A stretch of DNA of 64,000 nt from an uncultured Bacteriovoracaceae bacterium. GTDB lineage: Bacteria > Bdellovibrionota > Bacteriovoracia > Bacteriovoracales > Bacteriovoracaceae. The notes below the pieces were generated by a model. The model was not told the origin of the DNA and did no database searches. It was given only the letters and a program-made list of their open reading frames with translations. The translations under genes and the position numbers were made by a program. Shown here in pieces: positions 62,552 through 64,000 of the stretch (positions are counted from its first letter, which is position 1; each line of letters begins with the position of its first letter). Where the stretch lies: contig CALIJZ010000030.1 of the NCBI GenBank assembly GCA_938017795.1, positions 1-64,000 on the forward strand, in the 5' to 3' direction.

Positions 62552-63448
62552 ATGAAAAAAATCTTAACCTTAATAATCATTTGTTCTAATATTACTTACG
62601 CAAAAGAAATTTCTATAAGCTTCGATGATGCTCCGATGAGAAGTATGGCCTTTTACTCAGGAGGCCAAAGAACTATTCAACTAATTAAAACACTTAAAGA
62701 AAAAAACGTAGATGAAGTGATTTTTTATGTAAACCCTGGAAAAATAAAAAAGCCAGAAGACCTGAAAAGACTGCAACTTTATCATAAAGCTGGTCACCTA
62801 ATTGGAAATCATACTTTCAATCATTTATCTGCTAGTAAATCTTCTACCAAAGACTTCATTGACAGTGTAATTAAAACAGATCAATTCCTAAAAAAGAATA
62901 AACTATTAAGTCCTTATTTTCGTTATCCATATTTGAAACGAGGAGAAACAATTCAAAAAATTAGAAAACTAAAAAAAAGCATTTCTAAACTTGGCTATAT
63001 TGATGGTTATGTAACAATAGATAATTATGATTGGTATATGAATCACTTATTCCAAAAATCATTAAAAAAAGGAATCAAGCTAAACCTTAATAACCTCAAA
63101 AGATTTTACGTTGAAAGCTTAATGAAAAGTGTCACTTTTTATGATGAACTTGCTCAAAAGGTTCTTAAAAGATCTCCTCGTCACGTATTGCTTCTTCATG
63201 AAAATGATATATCTACTTTATTCATAGGAGATTTAATAGATGAGCTAAGGACTAAAGGCTGGAAGATCATAGCTCCGGGAGTCTCATATGAAGATCCTGA
63301 TCTAAGCATGTATCCAGATGTATTCAAACATGGACAAGGACGAGTTGTTTCAAAGGCATTAGAGCTTGGTTACCCAGGGAGAATATCCTCTGGATATGAA
63401 AACGAGAAAGTTTTAGATTCGCTTTACTCAAAGTATGAAATAGAATAA
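62552..63448 (+). CDS. Secreted polysaccharide deacetylase (NodB/CE4-like)
   Basis: 298 aa. Signal peptide MKKILTLIIICSNITYA. CE4 motifs: metal Asp pair in SISFDDAP, the zinc His pair in IGNHTFNHLS, FRYPYLKRGET and HVLLLHEND. These are the features of a metal-dependent N-deacetylase. Predatory Bdellovibrio uses CE4 enzymes to deacetylate prey peptidoglycan; whether this one does so cannot be told. A 170-residue insertion-rich centre (GYIDGYVTIDNYDWYMNHLF) is typical of this subgroup. Confidence 0.85.
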   Translation: MKKILTLIIICSNITYAKEISISFDDAPMRSMAFYSGGQRTIQLIKTLKEKNVDEVIFYVNPGKIKKPEDLKRLQLYHKAGHLIGNHTFNHLSASKSSTKDFIDSVIKTDQFLKKNKLLSPYFRYPYLKRGETIQKIRKLKKSISKLGYIDGYVTIDNYDWYMNHLFQKSLKKGIKLNLNNLKRFYVESLMKSVTFYDELAQKVLKRSPRHVLLLHENDISTLFIGDLIDELRTKGWKIIAPGVSYEDPDLSMYPDVFKHGQGRVVSKALELGYPGRISSGYENEKVLDSLYSKYEIE

Positions 63449-63515
63449 ATAGAAATAAAAATAAATGCTTTTGTAATCTCTACTTTTCGCTTTCTTTATG
63501 AGATATTTAGTTCCT

Positions 63516-64000
63516 ATGACTCAAATTTCAAAATCACCCTATAAAGGCTGCAGGGATCTATTTCCTAAAGCAAAAAGAGAACAAGATTACCTATTCTCTA
63601 AAATGAAAGAAATCGCATCCTTATATGCCTATGAACCTTATGATGGGCCCATGCTAGAGCTTGTTGATTTATATATGGCAAAATCTGGTGAAGAACTTAT
63701 TAATGATCAGATTTACTCGTTTAAAGATAGAGGGGATCGATTTGTTGCAATTAGACCGGAGATGACTCCAACAGTTGCTAGAATGATTGCTCAAGTTCAT
63801 AGAGAAACACCAAAGCCCATGAGATGGTATTCCATTCCAAATCTTATGCGCTATGAGCGTCCTCAAAAAGGAAGACTTAGAGAGCATTGGCAATTTAATT
63901 GCGATATCTTTGGAGGTCCTGAAGTATTAAGTGAAATTGAAGTTTTAGAAGTTATTAAAGATCTACTTCAACACTTTGGAGCAAACGACTCTCATTTTTC
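63516..64000 (+). CDS. hisS: Histidyl-tRNA synthetase, N-terminal part
   Basis: The open frame from ATG 63516 runs off the window end (161 codons). It reads GCRDLFP, then RPEMTPTVARMIAQ (class II motif, HisRS type), IPNLMRYERPQKGRLREHWQFNCDIFG (motif 2). An in-frame ATG at 63498 would add six residues. No clear Shine-Dalgarno sequence is visible before either. It charges tRNA-His. Not previously marked as a long frame only because it is cut by the window edge. Confidence 0.93.
   Translation, partial: MTQISKSPYKGCRDLFPKAKREQDYLFSKMKEIASLYAYEPYDGPMLELVDLYMAKSGEELINDQIYSFKDRGDRFVAIRPEMTPTVARMIAQVHRETPKPMRWYSIPNLMRYERPQKGRLREHWQFNCDIFGGPEVLSEIEVLEVIKDLLQHFGANDSHF

Overview
The window is an AT-rich, gene-dense stretch of a Gram-negative chromosome. 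No mobile element, CRISPR array or tRNA gene was seen. The combination suggests a predatory Bdellovibrionota bacterium of the Bacteriovorax/Halobacteriovorax type. The signs are a chain of TPR proteins with an outer-membrane beta-barrel resembling the Myxococcus/Bdellovibrio gliding (Glt/Agl) envelope complex, AddAB instead of RecBCD, a membrane-anchored FtsY, RNase Y, a fused B12-type radical SAM protein with DUF2344, and many lipoproteins and secreted proteins of no known family. This assignment rests on family recognition only.

Layout. 1-6200 (minus): beta-barrel, three TPR proteins and a small exported protein of a Glt-like complex. 6260-14030 (minus): addB-addA, pdxH, an alkaline-phosphatase-like lipoprotein and a family 9 glycosyltransferase. 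14090-19469 (plus): a membrane Fe-S oxidoreductase of the ETF:menaquinone type, then three secreted proteins of unknown function. 19470-25744: branched-chain amino acid dehydrogenase, a 2Fe-2S ferredoxin, a pseudo-receiver protein with a thioredoxin-reductase-like flavoprotein, a CorC/HlyC protein behind a long leader, and a small membrane/Nudix cluster. 25748-34062: rny, 5-formyl-THF cyclo-ligase, zapA, ftsY, epmA, rimO, an ECF sigma operon and a divergent His/Arg-rich protein. 34112-40149: nadB-nadC, a minimal ComEC-like membrane protein, trigger factor and a decaying pseudogene.

40133-49164 (minus) is one long housekeeping operon: rpsB-tsf-pyrH-frr-uppS-cdsA-rseP-tsaB-psd-like-pssA-truA. 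It starts at a recognisable promoter and an rpsB leader able to form a pseudoknot over the Shine-Dalgarno sequence. It joins translation, undecaprenyl phosphate synthesis and phospholipid synthesis. 49290-53689 holds a metzincin lipoprotein, ftsK and a solitary 5S rRNA gene with its own promoter and terminator. 53803-64000 holds a YbjQ/YbjQ-like/M48 protease operon, a Tat-exported diaminopimelate decarboxylase behind a terminator that contains its ribosome-binding site, a Cys-rich secreted protein, the radical SAM fusion, a LysR/EamA pair, a polysaccharide deacetylase and the start of hisS.

The most notable observations are: an AddA whose nuclease domain has the same four-Cys iron-sulfur signature as AddB; a phosphatidylserine decarboxylase homologue that has lost its self-cleavage serine; the Tat-exported DAP decarboxylase, which could act on prey peptidoglycan DAP; the orphan 5S gene; the rpsB leader pseudoknot; and promoters placed 6-7 nt before start codons (ftsK, ECF sigma, zapA, epmA), which predict leaderless mRNAs. 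Several genes have start sites chosen here downstream of the longest open frame; the reasons are given per entry.
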